From Leisingera aquaemixtae (lineage in GTDB: Bacteria > Pseudomonadota > Alphaproteobacteria > Rhodobacterales > Rhodobacteraceae), in contig NZ_JAHVJQ010000012.1 of assembly GCF_019801145.1 (NCBI RefSeq), forward strand, positions 56,260-120,259: DNA of 64,000 nt, written 5' to 3'. Shown here piece by piece: positions 47,189 to 56,031 of this stretch. The notes below the pieces were generated by a model. It made no database searches and was not told where the DNA came from. It saw only the letters and a list, made by a program, of their open reading frames with translations. The first letter of the stretch is position 1. Each line of letters starts with the position of its first letter. The position numbers were made by a program, and so were the translations under genes.

Positions 47189-47209
47189 CGTATATACGGG
47201 TATATATAC
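47189..47209. promoter_or_regulatory. Tandem palindromic operator of the toxin-antitoxin pair
   Basis: Two perfect 10-bp palindromes, CGTATATACG (47189-47198) and GTATATATAC (47200-47209), centres 11 bp apart, 14 bases before the antitoxin gene. One helical turn spacing fits cooperative binding of AbrB-type dimers. Confidence 0.6.
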
Positions 47210-47222
47210 ATGAGGCCTGCCA

Positions 47223-47447
47223 ATGATTGAGACCAAGATCAGAAAAGTTGGAAACTCCGCCGTTATCACCCTGACGACAGAGATGCTGACGATGCTGGAT
47301 GCCAAGGAAGGCGATACGCTGTTTGTGGTGCGCGGCGATGACGGCAGCCTCAAGGTGATGGCGCATGACCCCTCGGTGGCCGAGGCGCTGGCCGCCGCCG
47401 AAGTCGTGATGGACGAAAACCGCGACCTGCTTCAGGCGCTGGCGTGA
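47223..47447 (+). CDS. AbrB/MazE-type antitoxin
   Basis: 74 residues with the swapped-hairpin AbrB DNA-binding domain (METKIRKVGNSAVITLTTEML-type pattern) and an acidic C-terminal tail that would cover the toxin. Its TGA overlaps the GTG start of the Doc gene (GTGA), the usual coupling of antitoxin and toxin. Confidence 0.9.
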   Translation: MIETKIRKVGNSAVITLTTEMLTMLDAKEGDTLFVVRGDDGSLKVMAHDPSVAEALAAAEVVMDENRDLLQALA

Positions 47448-47830
47448 GCACATACATCTGGGTGCCGCTGGCGGCGGTGACCATCTTCCATGACCGGCAG
47501 ATTTCGCGCCATGGCGGCGCCGCGGGGATGCGCGACAAGGCGCTCTTGGAGATGGGCTGCGCCCGTGCAATGAACCTGGCGGCGTATTCCGATGCAGGCG
47601 TGGCGGAGGTTGCCGCGGCTTATGCGTTCGGCATTGCCAAGGCGCACGCTTTCGTTGACGGCAACAAGCGCACGGCCTTTGTGACTGCCGTGACTTTTCT
47701 GCGGCTCAATGGCTACCAGTTCCGCCCGGACCCGGTGGAGGGTGTGCGGATGATGGAGGACCTGGCCACCGGCGATGTGGATGAGGCCGCATTTGCTGAA
47801 TGGCTGAAGGCCGGGATGAAACCGCTCTGA
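47444..47830 (+). CDS. doc: Death-on-curing (Doc/Fic) toxin
   Basis: 128 residues with the Fic/Doc motif HAFVDGNKRTAF at 68-79. Doc phosphorylates and blocks elongation factor Tu, so the pair stabilises plasmids by killing plasmid-free cells. Here the partner is an AbrB-type antitoxin rather than the Phd type of phage P1. Start is GTG. A shared terminator follows. Confidence 0.92.
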   Translation: MSTYIWVPLAAVTIFHDRQISRHGGAAGMRDKALLEMGCARAMNLAAYSDAGVAEVAAAYAFGIAKAHAFVDGNKRTAFVTAVTFLRLNGYQFRPDPVEGVRMMEDLATGDVDEAAFAEWLKAGMKPL

Positions 47831-47853
47831 CCCTCAGCCGCTGCCGCCAAAGA

Positions 47854-47880
47854 AAAGCCGCCCCGAAGGGCGGCTTTGCT
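47854..47880. terminator. Bidirectional terminator between doc and the DMGDH-like gene
   Basis: Perfect 10-bp stem AAAGCCGCCC/GGGCGGCTTT (47854-47863 with 47868-47877), four-base loop CGAA, A/T runs on both sides. Confidence 0.85.
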
Positions 47881-47887
47881 GTTTCCA

Positions 47888-50305
47888 TCAGGCCCGCAGC
47901 CGCGCGCCGGAGGGGTCGAAGGCCGCCGCTTCCAGGATGCGCGCCTTGTGCGGCTTGCCGAGGATATAGACCTCGACCGCATCGCCCGGCTTGGCAACGG
48001 CCGGGTTGGCATATCCCAGCGCCAGCGACTTGCCGACCGAATAACCGTAGGCGCCCGAAGTCACCCGGCCCACCGGCTTGCCTTCGGGGGTGAAGATGGG
48101 CTCGCCGCCGGAGGCGTCGGCGTCGTTCACCGCCTCGATCTCGAAGGCCGACAGCACTTCGCGCGGGGCGTTGTCCTTGACCTTCAGATAGGCGTCCTTG
48201 TTGAGGAAGTCCTTGTCCAGCTTGATCAGACCGGCCAGGCCAACCTCCTGCGGCCAGTATTCCTGGCTGTACTCGCGCCCCCAGGAGCCGTAGCCCTTCT
48301 CGATCCGCAAGCTGCCCAATGCACGGCCGCCAGCCGGACCGCCGCCGAATTCTGCGGCGGCCGCGAGCAGGGCAGAGTACAGCTTGACCTGGTCCGTCTC
48401 AGAACAGTGCAGTTCCCAGCCCAGGTCGCCGGTGAAGGAGACGCGGATTGCCAGGCACTCGACGCCAGCGACGTCGATGGTGCGCGAGCGCATGAAGCGG
48501 AAAGCGTCGTTCGACAGGTCCGCATTAGTCAGCCGCTGCAGCATGTCGCGGGATTTCGGACCAGCGACATTGAAGCCCGCGATGCGGTTGGTGGCAACTT
48601 CAAACGTGGTGCCTTCCGGCAGCTCAATCATGTTGAAGAACCGCTGGTGGTAGCGTTCCGCCATGCCGGAGCCGACCATCATGTATTCGTCATCCGCCAC
48701 CTTGGTAATGGTGAAATCGCCGGCCACGCCGCCGCGGACCGAGATCAGCGGGGTGAGGCAGCTGCGGCCCACTTCGGTCGGCACCTTGTTGGCGACCAGC
48801 TTGTCCAGCCACGCATGGGCGCCTGGGCCTTTGATCACGTAGTTGGCGAAGTTCGAGATGTCGATCACGCCGACGTTCTCACGCAGCATCTTCACCTCGC
48901 GGCCGACCGGCTCCCACCAGTTCTGGCGGGTGAAGCTGTTGGTGTCGGTGGTGCCGGGGGTGCCGGAGAACCACAACGGGTGCTCCCAGCCGCAGTTCAG
49001 GCCGAATACGCAGCCCATTTCCTTTTGCATCTCATACGCGGGGCGCACGCGGGCCGGGCGGCCGGCGCTGCGTTCCTCGTTCGGGAAATGGATGGCGAAG
49101 CGGTGGGCGTACTGGTCCTCGACGCGGGCCTTGGTGAATTTCTTGTCGGCCCAGTCGCCAAATCGCGCCAGGTCCCAGGCGAACATGTCGTACTGCGGCT
49201 CGCCCTCGATCATCCATTGGGCTGCCAGCAGGCCGAGGCCGCCGGACTGGGAGAAGCCGGGGATGATGCCGGTGCAGCAGAAGTAGTTTTTCAGCTCCGG
49301 CACCGGGCCCCAGATGGCGTTGGAATCCGGCGACCAGATCATCGGGCCGTTGATCACCCGCTTGACGCCGGCGGTCTCGGCGCAGGGCACCCGTTCAGTG
49401 GCGCGGATTACGTTCTCCATGATCCGGTCCAGATCGTCGGGGAACAGCTCATGGGCAAAGTCCAGAGGGGTGCCGTCCTCGGCCCAGAAGCGCATGTCCT
49501 TTTCATAGGCGCCGATCAGGAAGCCGTTGCCTTCTTGGCGGAAGTAGTATTCGCCGTCGCGGTCGGCGATCGAGGGCAGGCGGCGGCCCAGCTTGGCGAC
49601 CTCGTCGATGGATTCAGTGACGAAATACTGGTGTTCGGTCGGCTGCAGCGGCAGGGTGAGGCCTGCCATGGCAGCAACTTCGCGCCCCCACAAGCCGCCT
49701 GCGTTCACCACCCACTGGGTGTGGATGTCGCCCTTTTCGGTTTTCACGATCCAGCTGCCGTCGGGCTGCTGTTCGGTGCCGATCACCGGGCAGAAGCGTT
49801 CGATCTGGGCGCCCATGGCACGGGCGCCGGCGGCATAGGCCATGGTCACGCCCGAAGGGTCGACGTTGCCGCCGTCGGGTTCGAACATGATGCAGCGGAT
49901 GTCATCAAACTGGGCCAGCGGGTGCAGCTCCTTGGCCTGCTCGCGGCTGACCTCATGGAAATTCAGGCCGTAGTATTTCGCCTTGGCCTCCTGCAGGCGC
50001 AGCTGGTGTTCGCGCTCCTCGGTCTTGGCCAGGTACAGGGACCCCGGCTGGAACACGCCGCAGCCCTGGCCGGTTTCCTTCTCCAGCTCCTTGTACAGGT
50101 TCATCGTGTAGTGCTGGATGCGGGTCACGTTGTTGTTGTCGTGCAGCCCGTGGATGTTGGCCGCCGCGTGCCAGGTGGAGCCTGCGGTCAGCTCGTCGCG
50201 TTCCAGCAGCACCACGTCTTTCCAGCCGAGTTTCGCCAGGTGGTAGAGGATCGAGCAGCCGACCAGCCCGCCGCCGATGACAACTGCCTGTGCATGGGTT
50301 TTCAT
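47888..50305 (-). CDS. FAD-dependent dimethylglycine/sarcosine dehydrogenase-like protein with GcvT domain
   Basis: 805 residues. The N-terminal DAO domain starts VVIGGGLVGCSILYHLA; His46 in GSTWHAA is the expected covalent FAD ligand. A linker domain follows, then aminomethyltransferase GcvT and GcvT-C domains in the second half (VGRVTSGAYGYSVGKSLALGY). Such enzymes oxidise an N-methyl amino acid and pass the methylene to tetrahydrofolate. Dimethylglycine or sarcosine, late products of betaine demethylation, are the likely substrates. Start at MKTHAQAVV is chosen for its AAAGGA site and family fit; an upstream in-frame start adds eleven residues. Confidence 0.9.
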   Translation of the reverse strand: MKTHAQAVVIGGGLVGCSILYHLAKLGWKDVVLLERDELTAGSTWHAAANIHGLHDNNNVTRIQHYTMNLYKELEKETGQGCGVFQPGSLYLAKTEEREHQLRLQEAKAKYYGLNFHEVSREQAKELHPLAQFDDIRCIMFEPDGGNVDPSGVTMAYAAGARAMGAQIERFCPVIGTEQQPDGSWIVKTEKGDIHTQWVVNAGGLWGREVAAMAGLTLPLQPTEHQYFVTESIDEVAKLGRRLPSIADRDGEYYFRQEGNGFLIGAYEKDMRFWAEDGTPLDFAHELFPDDLDRIMENVIRATERVPCAETAGVKRVINGPMIWSPDSNAIWGPVPELKNYFCCTGIIPGFSQSGGLGLLAAQWMIEGEPQYDMFAWDLARFGDWADKKFTKARVEDQYAHRFAIHFPNEERSAGRPARVRPAYEMQKEMGCVFGLNCGWEHPLWFSGTPGTTDTNSFTRQNWWEPVGREVKMLRENVGVIDISNFANYVIKGPGAHAWLDKLVANKVPTEVGRSCLTPLISVRGGVAGDFTITKVADDEYMMVGSGMAERYHQRFFNMIELPEGTTFEVATNRIAGFNVAGPKSRDMLQRLTNADLSNDAFRFMRSRTIDVAGVECLAIRVSFTGDLGWELHCSETDQVKLYSALLAAAAEFGGGPAGGRALGSLRIEKGYGSWGREYSQEYWPQEVGLAGLIKLDKDFLNKDAYLKVKDNAPREVLSAFEIEAVNDADASGGEPIFTPEGKPVGRVTSGAYGYSVGKSLALGYANPAVAKPGDAVEVYILGKPHKARILEAAAFDPSGARLRA

Positions 50306-50429
50306 GCGTCCGTGTTCCTTTGCCTGCGCCTCTGGCACGGCGCGCCCTGCAGGCCGGGGCGGGCCGTCAAATCCTTCCGGCGACCCTAGCGGCGGGGGCG
50401 GGAGATGACCCGTGAAGAATTCAGACCCA

Positions 50430-50574
50430 ATGGCCCCGGATTTGTTGGGTCATTGGGCAGCGTACTAGTGGAAGGGCGGCGCCTGACCTTGGGTGGGCGC
50501 GATAGCGCCTTCCCATGGGGAAGGTCAGGCGCTGCCCGGCCTGTCGGCCGGGCGGAGCGTTTCGGTGAAACGCT
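50430..50574. repeat. Dense cluster of inverted repeats between two leftward genes
   Basis: Overlapping GACCCAA/TTGGGTC and CCCAATG/CATTGGG repeats (50424-50458); a 17-base arm at 50474-50490 matched 16 of 17 with 50521-50537 around a nested hairpin GGCGC-GATA-GCGCC; CCCGGCC/GGCCGGG (50535-50552); AGCGTTTC/GAAACGCT (50556-50574). It fills most of the 298-base gap between the aminotransferase and DMGDH-like genes. No known riboswitch signature was recognised. Confidence 0.65.
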
Positions 50575-50603
50575 TCAGCTTGCAGGTCAGACAAACCGGG
50601 CAA

Positions 50604-51857
50604 TCACCCTGTGATCTCTTTCATCACGCCCAGGAACTTCGCCACTTCGCCGATGCTGTTGTAGTGGCACATGGAGACGCGCACGCAGCTGTCCATGCCC
50701 AAGGGTGCCAGGATATTGCCGGAATAATGATCCGCCTTGCGCAGATGGGTGCGGATGCCCTGTTCGTTCAACCGTTTTACCACTTCCACCGATGGCACGC
50801 CTGCAACGGTCAGCGAGACCAGCCCCTCGCGCGCCGGGTTGTCCGGACCGCCCAGGATGGTGACGCCTTCCATCTCCGCCAGGCCCGGCAGATTGCCGGT
50901 GCCGCGGATCATCGCGTCGGTCAGCGCCTTCTCATGGGCATGAATTGCCTCGCCCGCCGCCACGAATTTTGCGCGCCGGTCGGTGGCATCGCTCACCTCG
51001 CCGCCGAGCCACTCCAGGTATCCTGCCACATCCGACAGCGTCGCATAGCTGCCGGTGTCGCGGGTGCCCATTTCCCAGTTGTCTTCCGGGCCGTCGATCA
51101 GCGCATTGTGCGGCAGGGCAGTCAGCCGGTCCGAGATCCAGGCGAGGCCATAGCCGTGGCGCGAGAACATCTTATAAGGCGAGATCACATAGCCATCCAC
51201 GCCGTATTCGGTGAGGTCAATGCGCCCGTGGGCCGCGTGCTGGATGCCGTCAACGATGATGAAGCATTCCGGCGCCACCGCGCGGATGGCGGCGGCGCAG
51301 GCGGCCACATCCACGCCCATGCCGGTGACCGGAGAGGTATGGACGATGGTCGCCACAACGGTGTCCGGCGTGACCGCCCGGGCATAGGCCTCAGCGGCGA
51401 TGGTGCCGCTGGCGTCGTCATGCGGGATCAGAACGTGCTTCTGCCGCGCCACCCCGGCCCAGCGTGCGCAGGCGGAGCGGGTCGCCGGGTGCTCCAGCGT
51501 CGAGCCGAGCACGGTGCCGCCTTCCGCGGTGCCGAGGCAGGCGTTCATGATCAGCCGGAACAGCAGCTCGGTGCCGCTTTCGCCCGCGAAAAACTGGCCG
51601 CCGGGCGCGTTCATCATCTCGCCCATGTCCTCCTTGGCCTTGTTGATCACCCGCACCAGTTCCCGGCTGCCGGGGTTGTCGCGGCCCTGGTTGTCGGGAA
51701 CCGCGGCATAGCGTGCCGAGGTCTCCACCACTGAATTCAGCGTGAGCGCGCCGCCGGCGTTTTCAAAGAAGATGCGGCTGCCCTGCTGCGGGCACTCCTC
51801 CACTTGGGCAAAACGGGCGCGGATCTGATCCAGCAGGGCGTCGGTGATCTGGGGCAT
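50604..51857 (-). CDS. Class V aminotransferase-fold PLP enzyme (cysteine desulfurase/kynureninase-like)
   Basis: 417 residues. PLP signatures: ESGTELLFRLIMN, TIVHTSPVTGMGVDV (His over the ring), IIVDGIQHAAHG (Asp) and the Schiff-base lysine in SPYKMFSRHGYG. The end of the protein has RVSMCHYNSIGEV as in selenocysteine-lyase-like members. Exact reaction unknown. Divergent from the ThDP enzyme, and upstream of the DMGDH-like gene on the same strand with a structured gap between. Start at MPQITDALLDQIR is preferred over longer frames. Confidence 0.85.
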   Translation of the reverse strand: MPQITDALLDQIRARFAQVEECPQQGSRIFFENAGGALTLNSVVETSARYAAVPDNQGRDNPGSRELVRVINKAKEDMGEMMNAPGGQFFAGESGTELLFRLIMNACLGTAEGGTVLGSTLEHPATRSACARWAGVARQKHVLIPHDDASGTIAAEAYARAVTPDTVVATIVHTSPVTGMGVDVAACAAAIRAVAPECFIIVDGIQHAAHGRIDLTEYGVDGYVISPYKMFSRHGYGLAWISDRLTALPHNALIDGPEDNWEMGTRDTGSYATLSDVAGYLEWLGGEVSDATDRRAKFVAAGEAIHAHEKALTDAMIRGTGNLPGLAEMEGVTILGGPDNPAREGLVSLTVAGVPSVEVVKRLNEQGIRTHLRKADHYSGNILAPLGMDSCVRVSMCHYNSIGEVAKFLGVMKEITG

Positions 51858-52003
51858 GGCAAGTCCATCAGGGAAAGCAATTGATTTGCCGCCACAGTAG
51901 GGCGGTTCCGGGCCGGCGGCATACAAAAATTTCCGGGGCTGAGGGGCAGAAATCCCTGTGGCCGGCTGCCGTCCGATTTTTGCCTTCACATTTATCTACA
52001 TTA

Positions 52004-52013
52004 TTGTATACAG
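52004..52013. promoter_or_regulatory. Candidate GntR/FCD-type operator in the divergent aminotransferase/ThDP region
   Basis: TTGTATACAG in an AT-rich patch within the 218-base gap between the divergent genes. It shares TTGTRTACAG with the site beside the GntR gene at 19693, suggesting common control. Confidence 0.4.
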
Positions 52014-52075
52014 TTTGGAACACGAATCCCGGGTCTTTCCCCGGGGCAGGTTTCACGCAGGCTTTGGGGGTCCCC

Positions 52076-53767
52076 ATGAAGAACACGATGAACGGCGCCG
52101 ATGCGATGGTGCGCTCGCTGGAAGCGCACGGGGTCACCCATATCTTTGGCCTGTGCGGCGATACCACGCTGCCCTTTTATGATGCGATGAACCGGCTGGA
52201 GCATGGCATCACCCATGTTCTCACCCGCGATGAGCGCAGCGCGGCCTATATGGCCGACGGGTTTTCCCGCGTGACCGGACGGGTGGGTGTCTGCGAAGGG
52301 CCCTCTGGCGGCGGTGCCACATATATCCTGCCGGGGCTGATCGAGGCCAATGAAAGCTCCTATGCGGTGCTGGCGATCACCACCGACATTTCCGTGGGGT
52401 CTTACGGGAAATACCCGCTGACCGAGGTCAATCAGGAGGTCCTGATGGGGCCGCTGACCAAGTTCAACACGGTGATCAAGCGCGCCGACCACATCCCGCG
52501 CATGGTGCGCCAGGCGTTCCGGGCGATGACTACCGGCCGTTCCGGCTCGGCGCATCTGGGGCTGCCTTATGACATCCAGTATGACGATGTTCCGGCGGAT
52601 GACATCTGGGGCGACCCCAAGCACCAGAGCTACCCCGCCTACCGCGCGGCGCCGGAGCCGGGCGCGGCGGAGGCTGCGGTTGAGGCCATCCTCACCGCCA
52701 AATCGCCGCTGATTGTCTGCGGCGGCGGCGTGGTGATCTCCGGCGCGATGGAGGAACTGGGCAGGCTTGCCTCCCGCCTCGACATTGCCGTGGGCAGCTC
52801 GATCTCCGGCAAGGGCTCGCTGGCCGATACCCATCCGCAATCGCTGGGTGTGGTCGGCTCCAATGGCGGCACCGATGAGACTTGGGAGATGATGGAGGGC
52901 GCCGATCTGGTCGTCTTTATGGGCTGCCGCGCCGGGTCCACCACCACCTCGCGCTGGGAGGCGCCAAAGCCCGGCCAGCGCATCGTGCATTTCGACAATG
53001 ACCCGATGACCATCGGCGCCAACTACCCGACCGAGGTCGGTGTGGTTGCGGACCTGAAACTCAGCTTGCAGGCGGTGAACGCCTATCTCGACAGCCGCGA
53101 GGGCGAATTGCCCTCATTTGTTGGTGCCGCAAAAATTGCCGACATCAAGCAGCGCAAATTCGCCAAGTTTGAAGAACTGGCGCACAGCAAGACCGACCAA
53201 GTGCTACCGGAGCAGATCATTCATGCGTTGAATCAGAACCTGCCGGAGGATGCCATCGTGGTTTCCGATCCCGGCACCAGCTGCCCGTATTACAATGCCT
53301 ACTCAAAGCAAAAGCACCCGGGCCGCCAGTACATCACCAACCGTGCCCATGGCGCGCTGGGGTATTCGCTGTCGGCGTCGCTGGGTGCCTGGTTCGGGCG
53401 GCCCGGAGCCAAGGTCGTGGGGATGATGGGCGACGGCTCCTTCAACTTCACCTGCGGCGAGCTGGAAACCGTGGTGCGCTGCAACGCACCGATCACCTAT
53501 GTGGTGTTCTCCAATTCGAACTTCGGCTGGATCAAGGCGAGCCAGCGCGACGACTGCGGCAAGCGCTATTACAATGTGGACTTCAACCGCACCAACCATG
53601 CTGCAGTGGCTGAGGCGTTCGGGGTCAAGACCTGGCGGGTGGAACGGCCTGAGGATCTGGATAAGGCGATCAAGGAGGCCTTTGCCCATGATGGCCCGAC
53701 CTTGATCGACGTGGTCTGCCAGGCGCTGGAAGAATCCGCCGCCCCGGTCCGGCGCTGGATGGGTTGA
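52076..53767 (+). CDS. Thiamine-diphosphate-dependent enzyme, acetolactate-synthase-like
   Basis: 563 residues in the three-domain POX/ALS order. The catalytic glutamate is in TRDERSAAYMADGFSR, and the ThDP motif is GDGSFNFTCGELETVVRCN with N downstream. It differs from true acetolactate synthases in having GPSGGGATYILPGL where PGV(T)N is usual. Reaction unknown: 2-oxo acid decarboxylation or carboligation and sulfoacetaldehyde-type chemistry are alternatives. A run GGGGG precedes the ATG. A terminator and then a PLP gene follow. Confidence 0.85.
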   Translation: MKNTMNGADAMVRSLEAHGVTHIFGLCGDTTLPFYDAMNRLEHGITHVLTRDERSAAYMADGFSRVTGRVGVCEGPSGGGATYILPGLIEANESSYAVLAITTDISVGSYGKYPLTEVNQEVLMGPLTKFNTVIKRADHIPRMVRQAFRAMTTGRSGSAHLGLPYDIQYDDVPADDIWGDPKHQSYPAYRAAPEPGAAEAAVEAILTAKSPLIVCGGGVVISGAMEELGRLASRLDIAVGSSISGKGSLADTHPQSLGVVGSNGGTDETWEMMEGADLVVFMGCRAGSTTTSRWEAPKPGQRIVHFDNDPMTIGANYPTEVGVVADLKLSLQAVNAYLDSREGELPSFVGAAKIADIKQRKFAKFEELAHSKTDQVLPEQIIHALNQNLPEDAIVVSDPGTSCPYYNAYSKQKHPGRQYITNRAHGALGYSLSASLGAWFGRPGAKVVGMMGDGSFNFTCGELETVVRCNAPITYVVFSNSNFGWIKASQRDDCGKRYYNVDFNRTNHAAVAEAFGVKTWRVERPEDLDKAIKEAFAHDGPTLIDVVCQALEESAAPVRRWMG

Positions 53768-53793
53768 ACCCCCAAAAGCCGGACATAGCTGAT

Positions 53794-53829
53794 GGCCGGG
53801 AACATTGCGTTTCCGGCCTTGTCTCTTTT
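53794..53829 (+). terminator. Intrinsic terminator after the ThDP gene
   Basis: Stem 53794-53803 with 53809-53818 (9 of 10 pairs), five-base loop, then TTGTCTCTTTT. Confidence 0.8.
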
Positions 53830-53881
53830 GCGGAGCGCCCGCTATGAATTTGCCGAACCCGCATTCAGGAAAGGCGTCCCA

Positions 53882-54997
53882 ATGGACAAACCCACCGCTC
53901 CCAAATCCGGCGCCATGCTGCACTTGCGCGGCAACACGCTTTCCGAAGGCGATCCGGTGGCGCTGCCGCTGACGCAAAGCTCGATGTACCACCTGCCGGG
54001 CGACTGGACCGGCGGCCCCAGCTATGGCCGGGTGGACAATGCCACCTGGGAGCAACTGGAGCATGTGCTGGGGTACCTGGAGGACGCGCCTGCGCTGGCC
54101 TATCCGTCGGGCATGGCGGCGATCTCGGCGGCGCTGTTTGCCACCGTCAAAGCAGGGTCGAAACTGCTGATCCCGTCGGATGGCTACTACGTCACCCGGC
54201 GCCTGAGCGAACGCTTCTTGCAGAACCTCGGTGTTGAGGTGCACCAGCGGCCGACCACCAGTTTCGCAAAGGGCGGGTTTGATGGCTTTGACGTTGTTTT
54301 TGCGGAAACACCCTCGAACCCCGGACTGGACCTCTGCGACCTGCGCGCGATTGCGGAGGCGGTGCACGCGGCGGGCGGGCTGCTGATCGTTGACAACACC
54401 ACCATGACCCCGCTGGGCCAGCGGCCGCTGGAGCTGGGCGCCGATGTGGTTGTTGCCTCAGACACCAAGGCGCCGGGCGGCCATTCCGACGTGCTGATGG
54501 GGCATCTGGCGACCCGCAATGCGGATGTTTTGCAGGCCGCGCGCGAGTGGCGCCAGTTCGGCGGCGGCATCCCTGGCCCGCAGGAGGCCTGGCTGGCGCA
54601 CCGCGGGCTGGAGACCCTGGAGGTGCGCTTTGACCGGATGTGCAGCACCGCTGAGGTGCTGGCCGAACGGCTGGCCGCGCATCCGCTGGTGCAAGCGATC
54701 CGCTTTCCAGGGCTGAAATCCGATCCGTCGCATGAACTGGCGAAACAGCAGATGGCGCGGTTCGGCTTTCTGATTTCCATCACCCTGGACAGCGCGGAAC
54801 AAGCGGATGCCTTCATCAACAGTTGCCCGCTGATCCGCTCCGCGACGTCGTTCGGCGGTGTGCATACCTCAGCTGAGCGCCGCGCCCGCTGGGGCGATGC
54901 CGTGGCGCCGGGATTTATCCGCATCTCGGTTGGCACCGAACCGGCAGAGGAATTGTGGAGCGCTATGGCCACTTCGCTGGACGCTCTGCAGGGATAG
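53882..54997 (+). CDS. Cys/Met-metabolism PLP enzyme (cystathionine gamma-synthase/lyase-like)
   Basis: 371 residues with the family layout: YGRVDNATWEQLE, PSGMAAISAAL, the segment PSDGYYVTRRL and the PLP lysine in SDTKAPGGHSD, then SFGGVHTSAERR near the end. Several usual residues are altered (GYY instead of GGTY), pointing to a divergent substrate. It follows the ThDP gene with a terminator between, so it may have its own promoter. A role in sulfur amino acid or beta/gamma elimination chemistry is likely; substrate unknown. Confidence 0.85.
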   Translation: MDKPTAPKSGAMLHLRGNTLSEGDPVALPLTQSSMYHLPGDWTGGPSYGRVDNATWEQLEHVLGYLEDAPALAYPSGMAAISAALFATVKAGSKLLIPSDGYYVTRRLSERFLQNLGVEVHQRPTTSFAKGGFDGFDVVFAETPSNPGLDLCDLRAIAEAVHAAGGLLIVDNTTMTPLGQRPLELGADVVVASDTKAPGGHSDVLMGHLATRNADVLQAAREWRQFGGGIPGPQEAWLAHRGLETLEVRFDRMCSTAEVLAERLAAHPLVQAIRFPGLKSDPSHELAKQQMARFGFLISITLDSAEQADAFINSCPLIRSATSFGGVHTSAERRARWGDAVAPGFIRISVGTEPAEELWSAMATSLDALQG

Positions 54998-55039
54998 CGA
55001 AGCCGCCACTGCCGCAGCAGAAACGGGTGGGAAACCGCT

Positions 55040-55927
55040 TCAGACCAGCGCGTGATACAGCGCCATGAGCCAATTGCAGAAGGATTTGACCTCCTCCCGC
55101 TGGCCCGCCCTGTCGTTGATCACGATGTAATGCGAGCGCCGTTTCGGCAGCTTGTAGGCCGTCGGAACCACCACCAGCCCCTGCTCGATGTACTGCCGGG
55201 CAAAGCTTTCCAGCACCATCGTCACCCCGTGGCCTGCCGCCACGGTTTGCAGCGCCAGCAAGGACGAGTCCGCCTTGAGCCAGTCCGCCGGCGTTTGCAG
55301 GTTCAGCCCGTGCAGCTCTGACAGGCGGCCCCAGTCGGTTTCCGAGCCGAAAATCTGCACCACGTCGGATCCGGCCAGATCATGGATCGATGGGCTGCCG
55401 CCCAGATCGTGCAGGTAGCAGGGGCTGCAGACTGGCACAGCGTTTTCGTGGCCCAGATGCAGGACTTCGCTCTCCTGCCAGTCGCCGCCATAGCGGATGT
55501 CGATGTCCAGGCCTTCCTCGTCAAACCGGTTTGCCCAGACCGACGTGGTCAGCTCTACCAGGATATCCGGATGCGCCGCCTGAAAACGGCCAAGTTGGGG
55601 CGCGATGACCAAGGCTGCGCAGGAGATTGAGGCCCGAACCCTGACCACCCGCTTGCGTCTCTTGCCGAACAGGCCGGCGGTGGCCTGCTGCATATCGATG
55701 AAGGATTTGCGGATCGGCTGGGCATAGGCCTGGCCGGTGTCGGTCAGCGCCACCCCGCGCGGCAGCCGTTTGAACAGCTGGGTGTTCAGATGCTTTTCCA
55801 GCAGCCGGATCTGCTGGCTGATGGCGGCAGGGGTCAGGCCAAGTTCCTCGGCGGCGGCAGAGAAACTGCTGAGCCGCGCTGCGGCCTCGAAGGCCTTGAG
55901 CCAGGTGACATGGGGCAGGTCGGTCAT
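55040..55927 (-). CDS. LysR-family regulator, GcvA-like
   Basis: 295 residues, starting MTDLPHVTWLKAFEAAARL with helix-turn-helix AAEELGLTPAAISQQIRLLEK. Convergent with the PLP gene and divergent from the GMC oxidoreductase, 104 bases away, which is its probable target. Ligand unknown. Confidence 0.88.
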   Translation of the reverse strand: MTDLPHVTWLKAFEAAARLSSFSAAAEELGLTPAAISQQIRLLEKHLNTQLFKRLPRGVALTDTGQAYAQPIRKSFIDMQQATAGLFGKRRKRVVRVRASISCAALVIAPQLGRFQAAHPDILVELTTSVWANRFDEEGLDIDIRYGGDWQESEVLHLGHENAVPVCSPCYLHDLGGSPSIHDLAGSDVVQIFGSETDWGRLSELHGLNLQTPADWLKADSSLLALQTVAAGHGVTMVLESFARQYIEQGLVVVPTAYKLPKRRSHYIVINDRAGQREEVKSFCNWLMALYHALV

Positions 55928-56031
55928 GAATTAGCTTTAAGCACAGTTAGGCCATAGGGGCAAAACACATTGTTTGATTTGTGCCTTTTGCGCTGCGCAA
56001 TCTGGCGGGAACTCAACGGACCGGGCGTGCC

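Noticed and set aside
47876..50389. Long open frame (837 codons) on the + strand opposite the DMGDH-like gene
   Set aside because: It is the mirror of a recognised FAD/GcvT protein in a high-GC genome; the translation is rich in Arg, His and Ala with no family features.
50306..50603. Glycine riboswitch ahead of the DMGDH-like gene
   Set aside because: The conserved glycine aptamer core is absent on either strand; the hairpins look like repeats rather than an aptamer.
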